64,000 nucleotides of DNA from Ensifer sp. LC163 (GCF_001695855.1 NZ_MBSS01000013.1:59501-123500), one strand, 5' to 3'. Positions 8,838 to 17,932 are shown, counted from the stretch's first letter. Notes: generated by a model not told the origin, from the sequence alone. Made by a program: numbers and translations.

Positions 8838-9392
8838 ATGTCGTCGGAAAAGAATGATTTCAAGCGAGAGATGCTCGCCGCTCTGCCGAGCCTTCGTGCC
8901 TTTGCCATGTCCCTCATCGGTCGCCATGACCGGGCCGACGATCTTGTCCAGGACACGATCATGAAAGCCTGGGCCAAGCAGGACCATTTCCAGATGGGCA
9001 CCAACATGAAGGCTTGGCTGTTCACGATCCTGCGCAACGAGCTTTACAGCCAGATGCGCAAGCGCGGACGCGAGGTGCAGGACAGCGACGGCCATTTCAC
9101 CGAATCGCTGGCCCACCATCCGGAGCAATATGGTTCACTCGATCTGCAGGATTTCCGGCGGGCGCTGGAGATGCTGCCGCCGGATCAGCGCGAGGCGATC
9201 ATTCTCGTCGGTGCGTCGGGCTTTTCCTACGAGGAGGCGGCGACGATCTGCGGCTGCGCCCTCGGTACGATCAAGAGCCGGGTGAACCGCGCCCGCCAGC
9301 GCCTTCAGGATATCCTCCAGGTGCAGGGTGAGAACGACTACGGTCCGGACGAGACGTCCGCCCCCATTACGTCACGGGCATTCGTTTCCTGA
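8838..9392 (+). CDS. ecfG: ECF sigma factor EcfG (RpoE2)
   Basis: ECF15-type general stress sigma factor, about 184 residues. Region 2 (LIGRHDRADDLVQDTIMKAWAKQ) and region 4 (ALEMLPPDQREAIILVG, then the helix-turn-helix SYEEAATICGCALGTIKSRVNRAR) are clear. It recognises the GGAAC/CGTT promoters seen at 7445, 8542 and 8572. ATG 8838 is used; a GTG at 8826 that overlaps the nepR stop is an alternative, but the purine-rich GGAAGGGA then has no spacing. In Sinorhizobium this gene is called rpoE2. Confidence 0.95.
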   Translation: MSSEKNDFKREMLAALPSLRAFAMSLIGRHDRADDLVQDTIMKAWAKQDHFQMGTNMKAWLFTILRNELYSQMRKRGREVQDSDGHFTESLAHHPEQYGSLDLQDFRRALEMLPPDQREAIILVGASGFSYEEAATICGCALGTIKSRVNRARQRLQDILQVQGENDYGPDETSAPITSRAFVS

Positions 9393-9539
9393 TCCGAAAG
9401 CGTTTTTGGCTGCCAGGGCGTTGCAAATCGAGAGCAGCCCTGCTTTCACTGGCGGCCTGAACGCCTCCGCAGACAAGCGCCGTGCGCAGATAGCAATCGG
9501 CGCCGGCCGACGGATGCGGCAGTTTGGAGTTGAGGCGGG

Positions 9540-11048
9540 ATGCGCGAAAAAAGAGAAGAAAAAACCGCCCCGCCGGCCACATCGTTGCTCGACGCCCCTG
9601 AGCGCCTGAGTGTGCTGCATGCGACGGTGCCCGACATGGCGGTGCCCGACGCGGACTTCGACGGCATTGCCAAAATCGCCGCAGACCTCTTCGACGCGCC
9701 GATCGCGCTCGTGAGCCTTCTCGATCGAGAGTGGCAATGGTTCAAGGCTGCCGTCGGCACAACGGAGACGCGGGCGTCGTCGGAAGATTCGTTCTGCATA
9801 CACGCCGCCGCCGATGCTGACAGCGTCGGCCTTGTTGTTCTCGACGCCTCCGTCGATCTGCGCTTTCGCAATCGGCCGCGGCCCGCCGGCGCGCCCTTCC
9901 TGCGCTTTTACGCCGGCGCGTCGATCATTCTCGATGGCCAGCCGATCGGCACGGTTTGCGTGCTGGATGTCGTGCCGCGCAAGGAGATCGCGCCGTATCT
10001 GATGGAACAATTGCGCCGGCTGGCCGATCTGGCCGCCACGCTTTTCAAGTTGAAAGACGAGGCCCGCCGCCGTGCGATCAAGGAGGCGGCGCTTTCCCGC
10101 GAGGAACAGCGCCACGCGATGGCGCTGGAAGCGGCCAACATCGGCAGCTGGCTCTGGGACGTCCGGTCTGGCATGATCGCCGGCAACAGCGCCATGATGC
10201 GCATGTTCGGATTGCCCGCGGAGCGGCCGTTCGGCGCCAGGGAAGTGTTCGGCGCCATTCATTCCGATGACCGTGGCGCGACCTTCGCCAAGCTTCGCCA
10301 GGCAATGAAGGCGGATGAGGAGTATGACGGCATGTTCCGGGTCGGTAACACCGGCCGCTGGCTGCTTGGTCGCGGGCGAGTGCATGATCGGGACAGCAAA
10401 GGAAATCCGCTGACCTTCATCGGCGTCACCATCGATGTCACCGACCAGCAGGCATCGGTTCAGCGGACGCGGCTGTTGCTCAAGGAACTCAATCACCGGG
10501 TCAAGAATACGCTGGCGATGCTGCAGTCTCTCGCCCGCCAGACCCTGCGCCAGACCAGCGATCCCGCCGAATTCATGACCGCTTTTGCCGGAAGACTTCA
10601 GGCAATCTCGGAGGCGCATGGTCTGCTTTCCGACCACGAGTGGGGCACGATCCGGCTTGCGGACCTGATTTCCAAGCAACTGATGCCACATGTCAGCGTC
10701 TATGCGGACCAGATCGAATTGCACAAGGACGAAGTGCTGCTCGGCCCCGACCAGGCCGTCGGCCTGGGGCTCGTGCTGCACGAACTTGCGACCAATGCCG
10801 TGAAATACGGCTCGCTGTCGGTACTGAACGGCAAGGTGGTGCTGACGGCACGCAACGTCGTCGAGGAAGGCGAGGCGGTGTTGCATCTGACCTGGACTGA
10901 GGTTGGCGGGCCGCCAGTGCGCGAACCGAAGCGTCGCGGCTTCGGCTCCATTCTGATCGAGCGCAGCCTCGACAAGGTTCTCGGCAGTTCGGTGAAGGTG
11001 GAATACATGGCGGCCGGGGTGACTGCCCTGATCCGCCTGCCGCTTTAG
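9540..11048 (+). CDS. GAF-PAS HWE-family sensor histidine kinase of the stress pathway
   Basis: Soluble kinase of 502 residues: GAF domain (about 35-170), PAS domain (about 195-305), HisKA_2/HWE dimerisation region with His319 in ELNHRVKNTLAM, and ATPase domain with Asn419 in HELATNAVKYG and the family-defining Trp452-x-Glu454. No membrane segments. It follows ecfG, like the PhyK-type kinase of other alphaproteobacteria and RsiC of S. meliloti, which can act as both kinase and phosphatase on PhyR-type regulators. Signal unknown. The stop overlaps the convergent gene at 11045 by four bases. Confidence 0.85.
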   Translation: MREKREEKTAPPATSLLDAPERLSVLHATVPDMAVPDADFDGIAKIAADLFDAPIALVSLLDREWQWFKAAVGTTETRASSEDSFCIHAAADADSVGLVVLDASVDLRFRNRPRPAGAPFLRFYAGASIILDGQPIGTVCVLDVVPRKEIAPYLMEQLRRLADLAATLFKLKDEARRRAIKEAALSREEQRHAMALEAANIGSWLWDVRSGMIAGNSAMMRMFGLPAERPFGAREVFGAIHSDDRGATFAKLRQAMKADEEYDGMFRVGNTGRWLLGRGRVHDRDSKGNPLTFIGVTIDVTDQQASVQRTRLLLKELNHRVKNTLAMLQSLARQTLRQTSDPAEFMTAFAGRLQAISEAHGLLSDHEWGTIRLADLISKQLMPHVSVYADQIELHKDEVLLGPDQAVGLGLVLHELATNAVKYGSLSVLNGKVVLTARNVVEEGEAVLHLTWTEVGGPPVREPKRRGFGSILIERSLDKVLGSSVKVEYMAAGVTALIRLPL

Positions 11049-11476
11049 GGTTCCCGCCGCGGCCTGCGTTTCTTGCCTGCGCCGAGCAAGGCGCCGATGG
11101 CAAGGGCGGTGCCGACCGCGAGCAGCGGCTGTTTGCGCAGAATGCTGGCCGCGGCCAGCATGGTCAGATTGGTTTGCATCATCGACCGCCGCCGACGCTC
11201 TTCGGCGAGCCGCCTATCCCGCCCTTGCAGGGCGATCATCACGATGATCAGCACCAGGGCTGTCAGGATGAGGGCTGCGGCTATCGACGCCGCTGCGACG
11301 ACCGGCGAATAGGCGGCGCTGAGATAAAGCGCGATTGCGATCAGTGCGAAGATGTAGGCGGTGACAAGCAGCGCGGCGACAACGGCGCACAAGACTGCGT
11401 TGCGTTTGAAACGTGATGCGGTGGCGCCGATGTCGGCGGCCAGCAAGGCGGACAGGGCAGCCCCGAGTGGTCCCAT
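11045..11476 (-). CDS. Phage-holin-like (DUF1469-type) small membrane protein
   Basis: 143 residues with two closely spaced hydrophobic segments (about 28-55 and 60-85) and a third near the C-terminus, ending in a basic tail (GKKRRPRREP). The pattern is that of the putative holin superfamily III/DUF1469 proteins that often accompany DUF883 proteins, as here. Despite the name these are chromosomal envelope or stress proteins in enterics and rhizobia. Function unproven; proximity to the stress regulon suggests, but does not show, EcfG control. Confidence 0.6.
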   Translation of the reverse strand: MGPLGAALSALLAADIGATASRFKRNAVLCAVVAALLVTAYIFALIAIALYLSAAYSPVVAAASIAAALILTALVLIIVMIALQGRDRRLAEERRRRSMMQTNLTMLAAASILRKQPLLAVGTALAIGALLGAGKKRRPRREP

Positions 11477-11500
11477 GCGCTTTTTACTCCTGGTAACACG

Positions 11501-11539
11501 TCAAAACGGGTGGGACGCTGCTGGCGTTCCCACCCCGTT
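11501..11539 (-). terminator. Intrinsic terminator after the DUF883 gene
   Basis: Imperfect inverted repeat (AACGGG-TGGGA-CGC, 11505-11518, against GCG-TTCCCA-CCCGTT, 11524-11539) followed on the minus strand by TTTTGACG. It lies between the DUF883 gene and the holin-like gene and may reduce read-through into the latter. Confidence 0.55.
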
Positions 11540-11560
11540 CCATGATTGCCTGCCGTGCAC

Positions 11561-11929
11561 CTAGCGCCGCAGAAGTGCTGCGGCGATCAGGCCGATGAGA
11601 GCCGCCGTGCCAAGTGTTGCGAACGGGTGTTCGCGCACCGCGTTGCGAAGCTGCTTTTCCGTGCCCGCGTAACGATCGCGCAGGTCGCCCAACAATTCCT
11701 CGCCGCTTGCGAGCAGGTCCTGAAGGCCGGCTTCCGCCTGGTCGCGCGCATCATGTGCCTTGCTGCGTGCCTGTTTCGACGCGTCGGCACTGCGGTCGGC
11801 AAGCAACGCGACGAGTGCCGCCATGTCGCTGCGCAGTTCGCTGAGCTGGTCTTCGATCGAAATGTCCTTGAGCGCGCCGTTGCGCTTGCTCGACCGGGAA
11901 CTGGAACCTGAGAAGAGGCCTGAAGCCAT
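11561..11929 (-). CDS. DUF883 (ElaB/YqjD-like) ribosome/membrane-associated protein
   Basis: 122 residues: an amphipathic, Ala/Asp-rich helical body (about 20-95) followed by VREHPFATLGTAALIGLIAAALLRR, the C-terminal membrane anchor and basic tail diagnostic of DUF883. Enteric members ElaB/YqjD are stationary-phase inner-membrane proteins that bind ribosomes. ATG 11929 is selected because AAAGGGAGA precedes it; the in-frame ATG at 11962 lacks one. Neighbour of the holin-like gene, a pairing also found in other Proteobacteria. Confidence 0.75.
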   Translation of the reverse strand: MASGLFSGSSSRSSKRNGALKDISIEDQLSELRSDMAALVALLADRSADASKQARSKAHDARDQAEAGLQDLLASGEELLGDLRDRYAGTEKQLRNAVREHPFATLGTAALIGLIAAALLRR

Positions 11930-12096
11930 GATTGGTCTCCCTTTCGCTGCAACGCCGGCCAAGGGCGACCGGCGTGATCTGCTCGAACCGGCGTGGCAAG
12001 CTCATCGCCACGGCCGGCACTTCAGGAAGGACAACGCACGAGTGCGCAAATTGTTTCGATAAATCTTGAAGTTGGCGCGATTTGCCGCCGTCGCCG

Positions 12097-12888
12097 CTAG
12101 AGCGTCGCCGTCTGCGGCAACACGAAGGGCACGCCGGCGGCCGGCATGGCGCTGACCTGCATGCGGCAGCCGAACACCGCTTCCATCGTCTCGTCGGTGA
12201 GCACATCGCGCGGAGCGCCGCTTGCTCGGATCTTGCCGGCTTTCATCATGATCATCCGGTCGGCGAACATCGCCGTCAGGTTGAGGTCATGCATGACGGC
12301 GATGACGCCGCCGCCCCGCTCGCAGAATCGGCGCGCAAGCTGCATGATCGTCAGCTGATGGCGGATATCGAGGCTCGAGACTGGCTCGTCGAGTAAGAGG
12401 TAACGCGGTTCGCCATCGGCGACCGGGTCGGAAATCTGACAGAGGACGCGGGCAAGTTGGACGCGCTGCTGTTCGCCGCCCGAAAGCTCCTGATAGAAGC
12501 GCCCGGCAAAGCCGCCGAGATCGACAGCCTCGAGCGCATCGGCGGCAATGCGGTCATTGGCCTTGGCATCGGAGGTCGCGCCCGAGGCCAGGCCAAGCCG
12601 CACCACTTCGCGCACCGTGAAAGGAAACGAAATCACGGTGGATTGCGGCAGCACCCCGCGTTTCAGCGCGAGCTCCCAGGGTTTCAGGCCCATGAGATTG
12701 CGGCCGTTGATGCTGATCGAACCGCCTTCTGGCGGCAGCTCGCCGGAAATCGCCTTCAACGTCGTGGTCTTACCACAGCCGTTCGGCCCGACGATCGCGG
12801 TCAGCGCACCTGGCACTGCTTCAAGCGAAACGCCATGGATGACCTGACGTCCGCCAAGCCGGACGGAGAGGTTGGATACCTTGATCAT
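12097..12888 (-). CDS. hmuV: Heme ABC transporter ATP-binding protein HmuV
   Basis: 263-residue ATPase of the heme/siderophore (FecCD) importer class. Walker A GPNGCGKTT near residue 35, signature LSGGEQQRVQLARV, Walker B YLLLDEPVSSLD, and switch His in VMHDLNLTA. It energises uptake of heme from the periplasm with HmuT and HmuU. Last gene of hemP-hmuSTUV, nine bases after hmuU. Probably iron-repressed through the operator at 16298. Confidence 0.92.
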   Translation of the reverse strand: MIKVSNLSVRLGGRQVIHGVSLEAVPGALTAIVGPNGCGKTTTLKAISGELPPEGGSISINGRNLMGLKPWELALKRGVLPQSTVISFPFTVREVVRLGLASGATSDAKANDRIAADALEAVDLGGFAGRFYQELSGGEQQRVQLARVLCQISDPVADGEPRYLLLDEPVSSLDIRHQLTIMQLARRFCERGGGVIAVMHDLNLTAMFADRMIMMKAGKIRASGAPRDVLTDETMEAVFGCRMQVSAMPAAGVPFVLPQTATL

Positions 12889-12897
12889 GGTCTCGTC

Positions 12898-14022
12898 TCA
12901 CAGTCCCATATTCGTGCGACCGCGCAGCAGGATCCAGAGGAAGAACGGCGCGCCGATGAAGGCGGTGACGATGCCGATCGGCAGCTCTGCCGGCGAGGCG
13001 ATGGTGCGGGCGATCATATCGGCCAGGATCAGCAAGGTTCCGCCGAGCAGCGCCGATGCCGGCAGGAGGTAGCGGTGATCCGGGCCGATAACGAGGCGCA
13101 GCAAATGCGGCACGACGATGCCGACGAAACCGATGCCGCCGCTGACCGCCACCGACGCGCCGGTTGCCGCGGCGACGCTGACTATGGCGATGTTCTTCAT
13201 GCGCTGCACTGGAATGCCCATGTGGAACGCGGCCGCTTCGCCGAGCGTGATGGCGTTGAGACCGCGTGACAGGAAGGGCGTGACGGCCAGCGACAGAAGG
13301 ATGATCGGTGCTGCCGCGGCGATCTTCGTCCAATTGGCGCCGGCAAGCGAGCCGAGGCCCCAGAAGGTGACGTCGCGCAGCTGCTTGTCGTCGGCCATGA
13401 AGATCAGCACGCCGGTGAATGCGCCGGTCAGTGCACCGAGCGCGATGCCCGCGAGAAGCAGCGTCGCAACCGACGTCTGGCCGCCGCGCGTGGCGATCCG
13501 GTAGAGGAGCAGGGTGGTCACGAGGCCGCCGATGAAGGCCGCAACCGGCAAGGCATAAAAGCCGAAGAGCGCAAACAACGGTCCGAACACCGCAGAGCCG
13601 AGCACGATCAGCAGGACGGCGCCAAGACTTGCACCGGAGGAAACGCCGACAAGGCCGGGATCGGCCAGCGGATTGCGGAACAGCCCCTGCATGACGACGC
13701 CGGAGACGGCGAGCGATGCGCCAACGAGCATGCCGAGCACGGCGCGCGGCAGCCGGATGTCGAGAATGATGATACGGTCGCGAACGGTCAGGACCTGGTC
13801 CGCGTCGTTGGTGCCCAGGAGCCAGCGCACGACGTTGGACAGCGAAGCATCGGCAGCGCCGGTCATGATCGAACCGACGAAGGTTGCCGCCGCAAAAACG
13901 ACGAGCAGCGCAATGATGACGCGGGCCAGCCGCGCACGATTGCCGGACCGCCATTCGGCCCGGATATCGGCGGCGAGGGCCGTCAGGCGCATGCCCCGGT
14001 CCAATGCCTCACTGCGAGGCAT
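12898..14022 (-). CDS. hmuU: Heme ABC transporter permease HmuU
   Basis: FecCD-family permease of about 374 residues with some nine to ten hydrophobic segments and the conserved GxxxGxxLAxSGxxxQxxxRNPLADPxLxGxSSGA region. ATG 14022 is chosen because GGAAAGAAGA lies just upstream; it overlaps the end of hmuT by 14 bases. An in-frame ATG at 14049 would extend the overlap. Functions as a dimer that moves heme into the cytoplasm. Confidence 0.9.
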   Translation of the reverse strand: MPRSEALDRGMRLTALAADIRAEWRSGNRARLARVIIALLVVFAAATFVGSIMTGAADASLSNVVRWLLGTNDADQVLTVRDRIIILDIRLPRAVLGMLVGASLAVSGVVMQGLFRNPLADPGLVGVSSGASLGAVLLIVLGSAVFGPLFALFGFYALPVAAFIGGLVTTLLLYRIATRGGQTSVATLLLAGIALGALTGAFTGVLIFMADDKQLRDVTFWGLGSLAGANWTKIAAAAPIILLSLAVTPFLSRGLNAITLGEAAAFHMGIPVQRMKNIAIVSVAAATGASVAVSGGIGFVGIVVPHLLRLVIGPDHRYLLPASALLGGTLLILADMIARTIASPAELPIGIVTAFIGAPFFLWILLRGRTNMGL

Positions 14023-14959
14023 TGGTCTTCTTTCCGTAGATTGCGGCATTGAGCTCGCGGATGGCGCCTGCCGTGCGCGGGCCGAAACCGAGCAGGTGCA
14101 GGCCGTCCATGCGGATCAGCGCCTTGTTTTTGGCGGCAGGCGTCAGGCTCAGCGACGGCAGGGCGAAAAGTTCGTCCGCCTTGGCGCTGTGCTCGCCGCC
14201 GCGATCCATCATCAGGATGACGTCGGGCTTGGCTTCGATGATCGCCTCGTCGGTCAGGGCCTTGTAGCCGGGGAACTTTCCGGCGGCGTTGATCGCGCCG
14301 GAAAGCTCGATGATGCCGTTGGCGGCGGTGCCGGTGCCCGAAGCCATGATCTTGCCGCCCTGGGTGCTGAGCACGAAAAGAACGCGTTTGCGTTCGCTTT
14401 CCGGACGCTTGGCGCCATCGGCGATGGCCGCGGCAAGATCGGCTTCCACCGATTTTGCCAGCGCTTCGGCCTTGTCAGGTACATTGAGAAAGGCGCCGAC
14501 CGAGCGGATCTTGGCCGGGATGCTGTCCTTGTCGAAGGTTTCCGGCACGCTGGTAAAGGCGATGTTGGCCTCCTTCAGGACGGCAAGCGCCTCCGGTGGG
14601 CCGCTGCCTTCGATGGCGATGATGGCGCTCGGATTGACCGCGATGATGCCTTCCGGAGCGAGCTGGCGCATGTAGCCGATATCAGGCAGCTTGGTTGCCG
14701 CTTCCGGATAGGTGCTCGTCGAGTCGCGGCCGACCAATCGGCCTTCCTCGCCAAGCGCGTAGATGATCTCGGTAATCGCGCCGCCGACCGAAACGACGCG
14801 CGAGACGTCCGGCTGCTCTATGCTCTGCGCCATTGCCGGACGGATGAACGACGGCGCCCCCGGCGCCACGGCGGGCAGCAGGAAAGGAGCCGAAACCGCA
14901 AATGCGGCCAGGGCCAGCTCCCAGCGGCGAAGGCGGCGGAAGTCGAGACCGTTGATCAT
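14009..14959 (-). CDS. hmuT: Periplasmic heme-binding protein HmuT
   Basis: Substrate-binding protein of about 316 residues with a twin-charged N-terminus and a hydrophobic signal sequence (about residues 14-35, LALAAFAVSAPFLLPAVA) ending near AMAQS. The body shows VVSVGGAITEIIYALGEEGRLVGRDSTSTYP, typical of the heme-binding TroA-fold class, with a conserved Tyr expected as heme ligand. Start at 14959 is taken because it lies 10 bases after hmuS and gives a normal signal peptide; the longer frame does not. Confidence 0.88.
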   Translation of the reverse strand: MINGLDFRRLRRWELALAAFAVSAPFLLPAVAPGAPSFIRPAMAQSIEQPDVSRVVSVGGAITEIIYALGEEGRLVGRDSTSTYPEAATKLPDIGYMRQLAPEGIIAVNPSAIIAIEGSGPPEALAVLKEANIAFTSVPETFDKDSIPAKIRSVGAFLNVPDKAEALAKSVEADLAAAIADGAKRPESERKRVLFVLSTQGGKIMASGTGTAANGIIELSGAINAAGKFPGYKALTDEAIIEAKPDVILMMDRGGEHSAKADELFALPSLSLTPAAKNKALIRMDGLHLLGFGPRTAGAIRELNAAIYGKKTNASQ

Positions 14960-14969
14960 CACACTGTCC

Positions 14970-16037
14970 TTAAGCTGCGACGGTGGTGTTGAGGCGCGCC
15001 AGGCCTTCGGCGATATCGCGCCATTCGGGACGCTCGGCAAAACCTTCCTTACGCTTGCCGAAGAACTGGATGATCATCTCGCCCTTGGCATCGAGCGCCT
15101 CGATCGAGGTGACGTGACCATCGACCGTCGGCTTGCGCACGGCCCAAAGCTCGGCAATGTGATCGGTGCGCAGGTGAAGATGGAAGGTCGGGTCCATGAC
15201 GTTGAGCCAAGGGCCCATCGGAGCGATCTTGGCGATCGGGCCGGAATGGATCTGGATCATGCCGCGGTTGCCGACGAAGCACATGATCGGCAGTTCGATC
15301 TCGGCGCTGGTGCGCATCATCGTCTCGACGCTTGACGGCTCGAGACGCCATGCAAAGTCGTCACCAATATGCTGCAGCGCCTGACGGCGACCGATCTTCA
15401 GCTTGCGCAGCAGGCCGTGGAACTGATGCGTGTCGGTCATCTTGGCCCAGCGGTCGCGTAGTTCGGTAACGTCGACGACACTTTCCTGCTTGTCATCGGC
15501 AGCCGGTGCGCTGGCGTCGGCGACGAAGGTCTGCGACTGGTCGTCGAGACGGAAGTCTTCGACGATCTTGTCGTAGGCGGCGAGATTCGACGTCGGGCGC
15601 AGGTGCAGCTTGTGCACGGCATTGCCCCATTTGTCGAAGAACTGCAGGCTCTTGCGTGCTTCACCGCTGTCGTCGGTCTTGGTCACGGCAAAGGCATGCG
15701 CCCATGCGCTCGGGAAGACGCGCAGGTCGATCTGCTCGCCGAGCACGATGCTGGCCATCTCGCCGGTCGTGATCTTTTCGTAGACGCCGATCTTTTCGTG
15801 AACGGCGCTCTCGTTGCGGGTCAGCGCCATGACCTCGCCCAGCTCCTCGGCGCGCAGCAGGAAGCGGTTGGCATCCGCGTCGATGCGCACCGCGGTCAAA
15901 CCACATTCTGCGGCCACGAGGGCTGCTTCCGAAACGCCAAGCTGAGCCGCGATGTCGCGCTCGCGCATTTTCGGGTTTTCAGCGCGGTAGGCACGGATTT
16001 CGGACGGGGTAGGGCGGAGGCTCTCGGTCATTGTCAT
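14970..16037 (-). CDS. hmuS: Hemin-degrading/heme-chaperone protein HmuS
   Basis: 355-residue cytoplasmic HmuS/HemS protein built from two repeated halves (N-terminal ENPKMRERDIAAQLGVSEAALVAAECG and a second copy starting near ELRDRWAKMTDTHQFHGLL). The family binds heme delivered by HmuTUV and either passes it on or helps degrade it. Lies five bases after hemP and ten before hmuT, so it is co-transcribed. In rhizobia the actual heme-cleaving enzyme is thought to be HmuQ, which is encoded nearby at 18844. Confidence 0.9.
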   Translation of the reverse strand: MTMTESLRPTPSEIRAYRAENPKMRERDIAAQLGVSEAALVAAECGLTAVRIDADANRFLLRAEELGEVMALTRNESAVHEKIGVYEKITTGEMASIVLGEQIDLRVFPSAWAHAFAVTKTDDSGEARKSLQFFDKWGNAVHKLHLRPTSNLAAYDKIVEDFRLDDQSQTFVADASAPAADDKQESVVDVTELRDRWAKMTDTHQFHGLLRKLKIGRRQALQHIGDDFAWRLEPSSVETMMRTSAEIELPIMCFVGNRGMIQIHSGPIAKIAPMGPWLNVMDPTFHLHLRTDHIAELWAVRKPTVDGHVTSIEALDAKGEMIIQFFGKRKEGFAERPEWRDIAEGLARLNTTVAA

Positions 16038-16041
16038 TTGC

Positions 16042-16224
16042 CTATTTGTTCAGGATCAGTTTGCCTTGGCGGGTGATCTTCATGCGGTAGATCGCCCCGT
16101 CGTGGGAAATGAGGATCTCGCTTTCGCCGCGAAAAAGGTCGCGGCTCTCGACGATCCGCTGGACACGCTGCGCTAAGGCCGCAGGTTGCGAAAGTCGCGC
16201 ATGATCGGTGTCGTCGGCTGCCAC
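16042..16224 (-). CDS. hmuP: HemP/HmuP heme-uptake regulator
   Basis: 60-residue member of the HemP family; the signature is the C-terminal SRDLFRGESEILISHDGAIYRMKITRQGKLILNK beta-rich module, cited here by its key YRMKITRQGKLILNK part. In Sinorhizobium and Bradyrhizobium HmuP is required for expression of the heme receptor and acts as a co-activator with Irr-type control. First gene of the hmu operon, preceded by the iron-responsive operator at 16298-16312. Confidence 0.88.
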   Translation of the reverse strand: MAADDTDHARLSQPAALAQRVQRIVESRDLFRGESEILISHDGAIYRMKITRQGKLILNK

Positions 16225-16297
16225 GGTTCAGTCGTCTCTAGATGGCGGGAGGCGGTGTCTTTCCCGCATTTCCTGCCGTGCAATTCGTTTACTATCT

Positions 16298-16312
16298 TGA
16301 CTTCATTACTCA
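16298..16312. promoter_or_regulatory. Iron-responsive operator (IRO, TGA-N9-TCA) between hmuP and the tonB unit
   Basis: TGA (16298-16300), nine bases, TCA (16310-16312). This is the core of the IRO box bound by RirA in rhizobia. It is symmetrical and sits between divergent units, 74 bases before hmuP and about 120 before the exported-protein/tonB pair, so it could control both. RirA binding is inferred. Confidence 0.55.
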
Positions 16313-16434
16313 TATTTCTTTATGGACGCAATACCGGATCGCCACACTCAACTTAAGATGCTCCGCGCTTGTGGATAGATGGCGACGACTTCAACGCTCC
16401 GAGCCTCGGAGCGCCGATCGTGAGTGGTATTAGA

Positions 16435-16872
16435 ATGATGCACCTTTCCCGTATGGTTGTTCCCGTGGCCTTCGCATTGGCGCTTGCAGCAAGCGGTGCC
16501 GGCGCTCAGGACGCTGCGTCCGCCGGCGCGCTCAACATCGAGCTCAACGAGATCGCGCCGTCGCAGAAGGGTTGCAAGCTGACATTCGTCGCTGGAAACG
16601 AATTCGCTCAGTCGTTGAGCAAGGTTTCCTTCGAGTTCGTAATCTTCGACCAGAAGGGACTGGTCGAGCGCATGGCGGTGCTCGACTTCCGCGATCTGCC
16701 CGCAGGCAAGACCAAGGTTCGGCAATTCGATCTTCCCGGCACGAATTGCGAAGCGGTGAAGAGCCTGCTGATCAATGACGCGCCCGCCTGCGTCGGCGAC
16801 GGCGTCCAGGGCGATGCCTGCATGAAGGGCCTGAAGACCGGCTCGAAGTCCGCGGTCGAACTCAAGGGCTGA
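16435..16872 (+). CDS. Exported protein of unknown function preceding tonB
   Basis: 145 residues with a clear signal peptide (MMHLSRMVVPVAFALALAASGAGAQ, given by its hydrophobic core VVPVAFALALAASGAGA, cleavage near AQD). The mature part has four cysteines likely to form disulfides (GCKLTF, TNCEAV, PACVG, DACMKG). A second ATG at 16438 is equally possible. It lies between the iron operator and tonB, 61 bases from the latter, hinting at a periplasmic role in heme or iron uptake. Family not recognised by name; conserved next to hmu/tonB in rhizobia to my recollection. Confidence 0.7.
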   Translation: MMHLSRMVVPVAFALALAASGAGAQDAASAGALNIELNEIAPSQKGCKLTFVAGNEFAQSLSKVSFEFVIFDQKGLVERMAVLDFRDLPAGKTKVRQFDLPGTNCEAVKSLLINDAPACVGDGVQGDACMKGLKTGSKSAVELKG

Positions 16873-16933
16873 GATCGGTTTTCGCGTTGGGTACTGCGTT
16901 TGCGTCGCGGCTCGCGGCGAAAGTTAGGCTAGG

Positions 16934-17851
16934 ATGAAGCACACCATCAAATGGATCGGCGCGATCGCGTTCTCCCTCGTGGCGCATGCCAGCGGGGCTA
17001 TGTTGTTTGCACCGTCCGAACCGAAAGACGAGCCGGCCTTCGTGATGGGCGGCGTGGCGACGGAAGTCGCCCTTCTCGGCGATGCCTTCGACGAAACGCT
17101 GCAGGCCGGGGACCCTTCCGAAATCGTTGAGCCGACCGAAGACACGCCCGACGAGCTGAAGCCGGAGGAGATAGAGCCGGTCGAGGAGGTGACGTCGACC
17201 ACGCCCGAGATCGTGGCCGAGCAGCCGCACGACCTGGTCGCCACGGAAGCAGACGTGATCCTGCCGGCGGAAGAGGTTCCCACGCTGCAGGTTGCAGAAG
17301 CGATGGTCACGGCCAGCGTTGCCCCGATCGAGACCGTCGTGCCGGAAGAGAAGCCGGAGATCCAGGAGCCGAAGAAGGAGAAGGTCGAAAAGCCCGAACC
17401 GAAGAAGGATCCGGTCAAGAAGAAGAAGGTTACCCGCAAGAAGTCGGGCGACAAGGGCGAGCAAGCGCAAAGCCAGGTCAAGGGCAAGGCCGACGGCGTG
17501 GAAAACGCCAAGGCTGCAACGGCTTCCGGGCAGGGCAAGGTGGCGAGCGCCGAGGGCAATGCGTCCTTCGACAATTACAAGGGCAAGGTTCGCAACAAGA
17601 TCAGCAAGAAGCGCAAGTATCCTTCCCAGGCGCGGCGCCAGGGGGTAACCGGCGTTGCAACCGTAAGCTTTGTTGTCCAGGCCGATGGTGGGCTTTCCGG
17701 CCTGCGGCTGAGTGGAAGTTCCGGGTCGTCGATTCTCGACGAGGCGGCGCTCGACACCGTGCGCCGCGCGGCACCGTTCCCTTCGATCCCTGCCAGCATC
17801 GGCAAGAGCAGCATATCGTTCAATCTCCCGATCGATTACACGCCGGGTTGA
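16934..17851 (+). CDS. tonB: TonB energy transducer
   Basis: 305 residues: short cytoplasmic start, one membrane helix (about 7-25, IGAIAFSLVAHASGAMLF with the SxxxH motif as SLVAH), a long Pro/Glu-rich then Lys-rich periplasmic spacer (about 55-180, including EKPEPKKDPVKKKK), and a C-terminal TonB domain (about 215-305) with YPSQARRQGVTGVATVSF and SILDEAALDTVRRAAPFP. It transmits proton-motive energy to outer-membrane heme and siderophore receptors. Its placement beside hmu genes, opposite the shared iron operator, fits heme uptake. ExbB/ExbD are not in the window. Confidence 0.9.
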   Translation: MKHTIKWIGAIAFSLVAHASGAMLFAPSEPKDEPAFVMGGVATEVALLGDAFDETLQAGDPSEIVEPTEDTPDELKPEEIEPVEEVTSTTPEIVAEQPHDLVATEADVILPAEEVPTLQVAEAMVTASVAPIETVVPEEKPEIQEPKKEKVEKPEPKKDPVKKKKVTRKKSGDKGEQAQSQVKGKADGVENAKAATASGQGKVASAEGNASFDNYKGKVRNKISKKRKYPSQARRQGVTGVATVSFVVQADGGLSGLRLSGSSGSSILDEAALDTVRRAAPFPSIPASIGKSSISFNLPIDYTPG

Positions 17852-17932
17852 GGCTTTCCAAGGCCGCTTCATCGCCGTGTGTGATGGCCGGCGTCTCTCG
17901 CCGGGTGGCCTCCGGAACGCTTGAAATAAATA

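Noticed and set aside
11045..11476. Holin-like gene taken as a prophage marker
   Set aside because: No other phage genes nearby, and the protein type is common as a chromosomal partner of DUF883 proteins.
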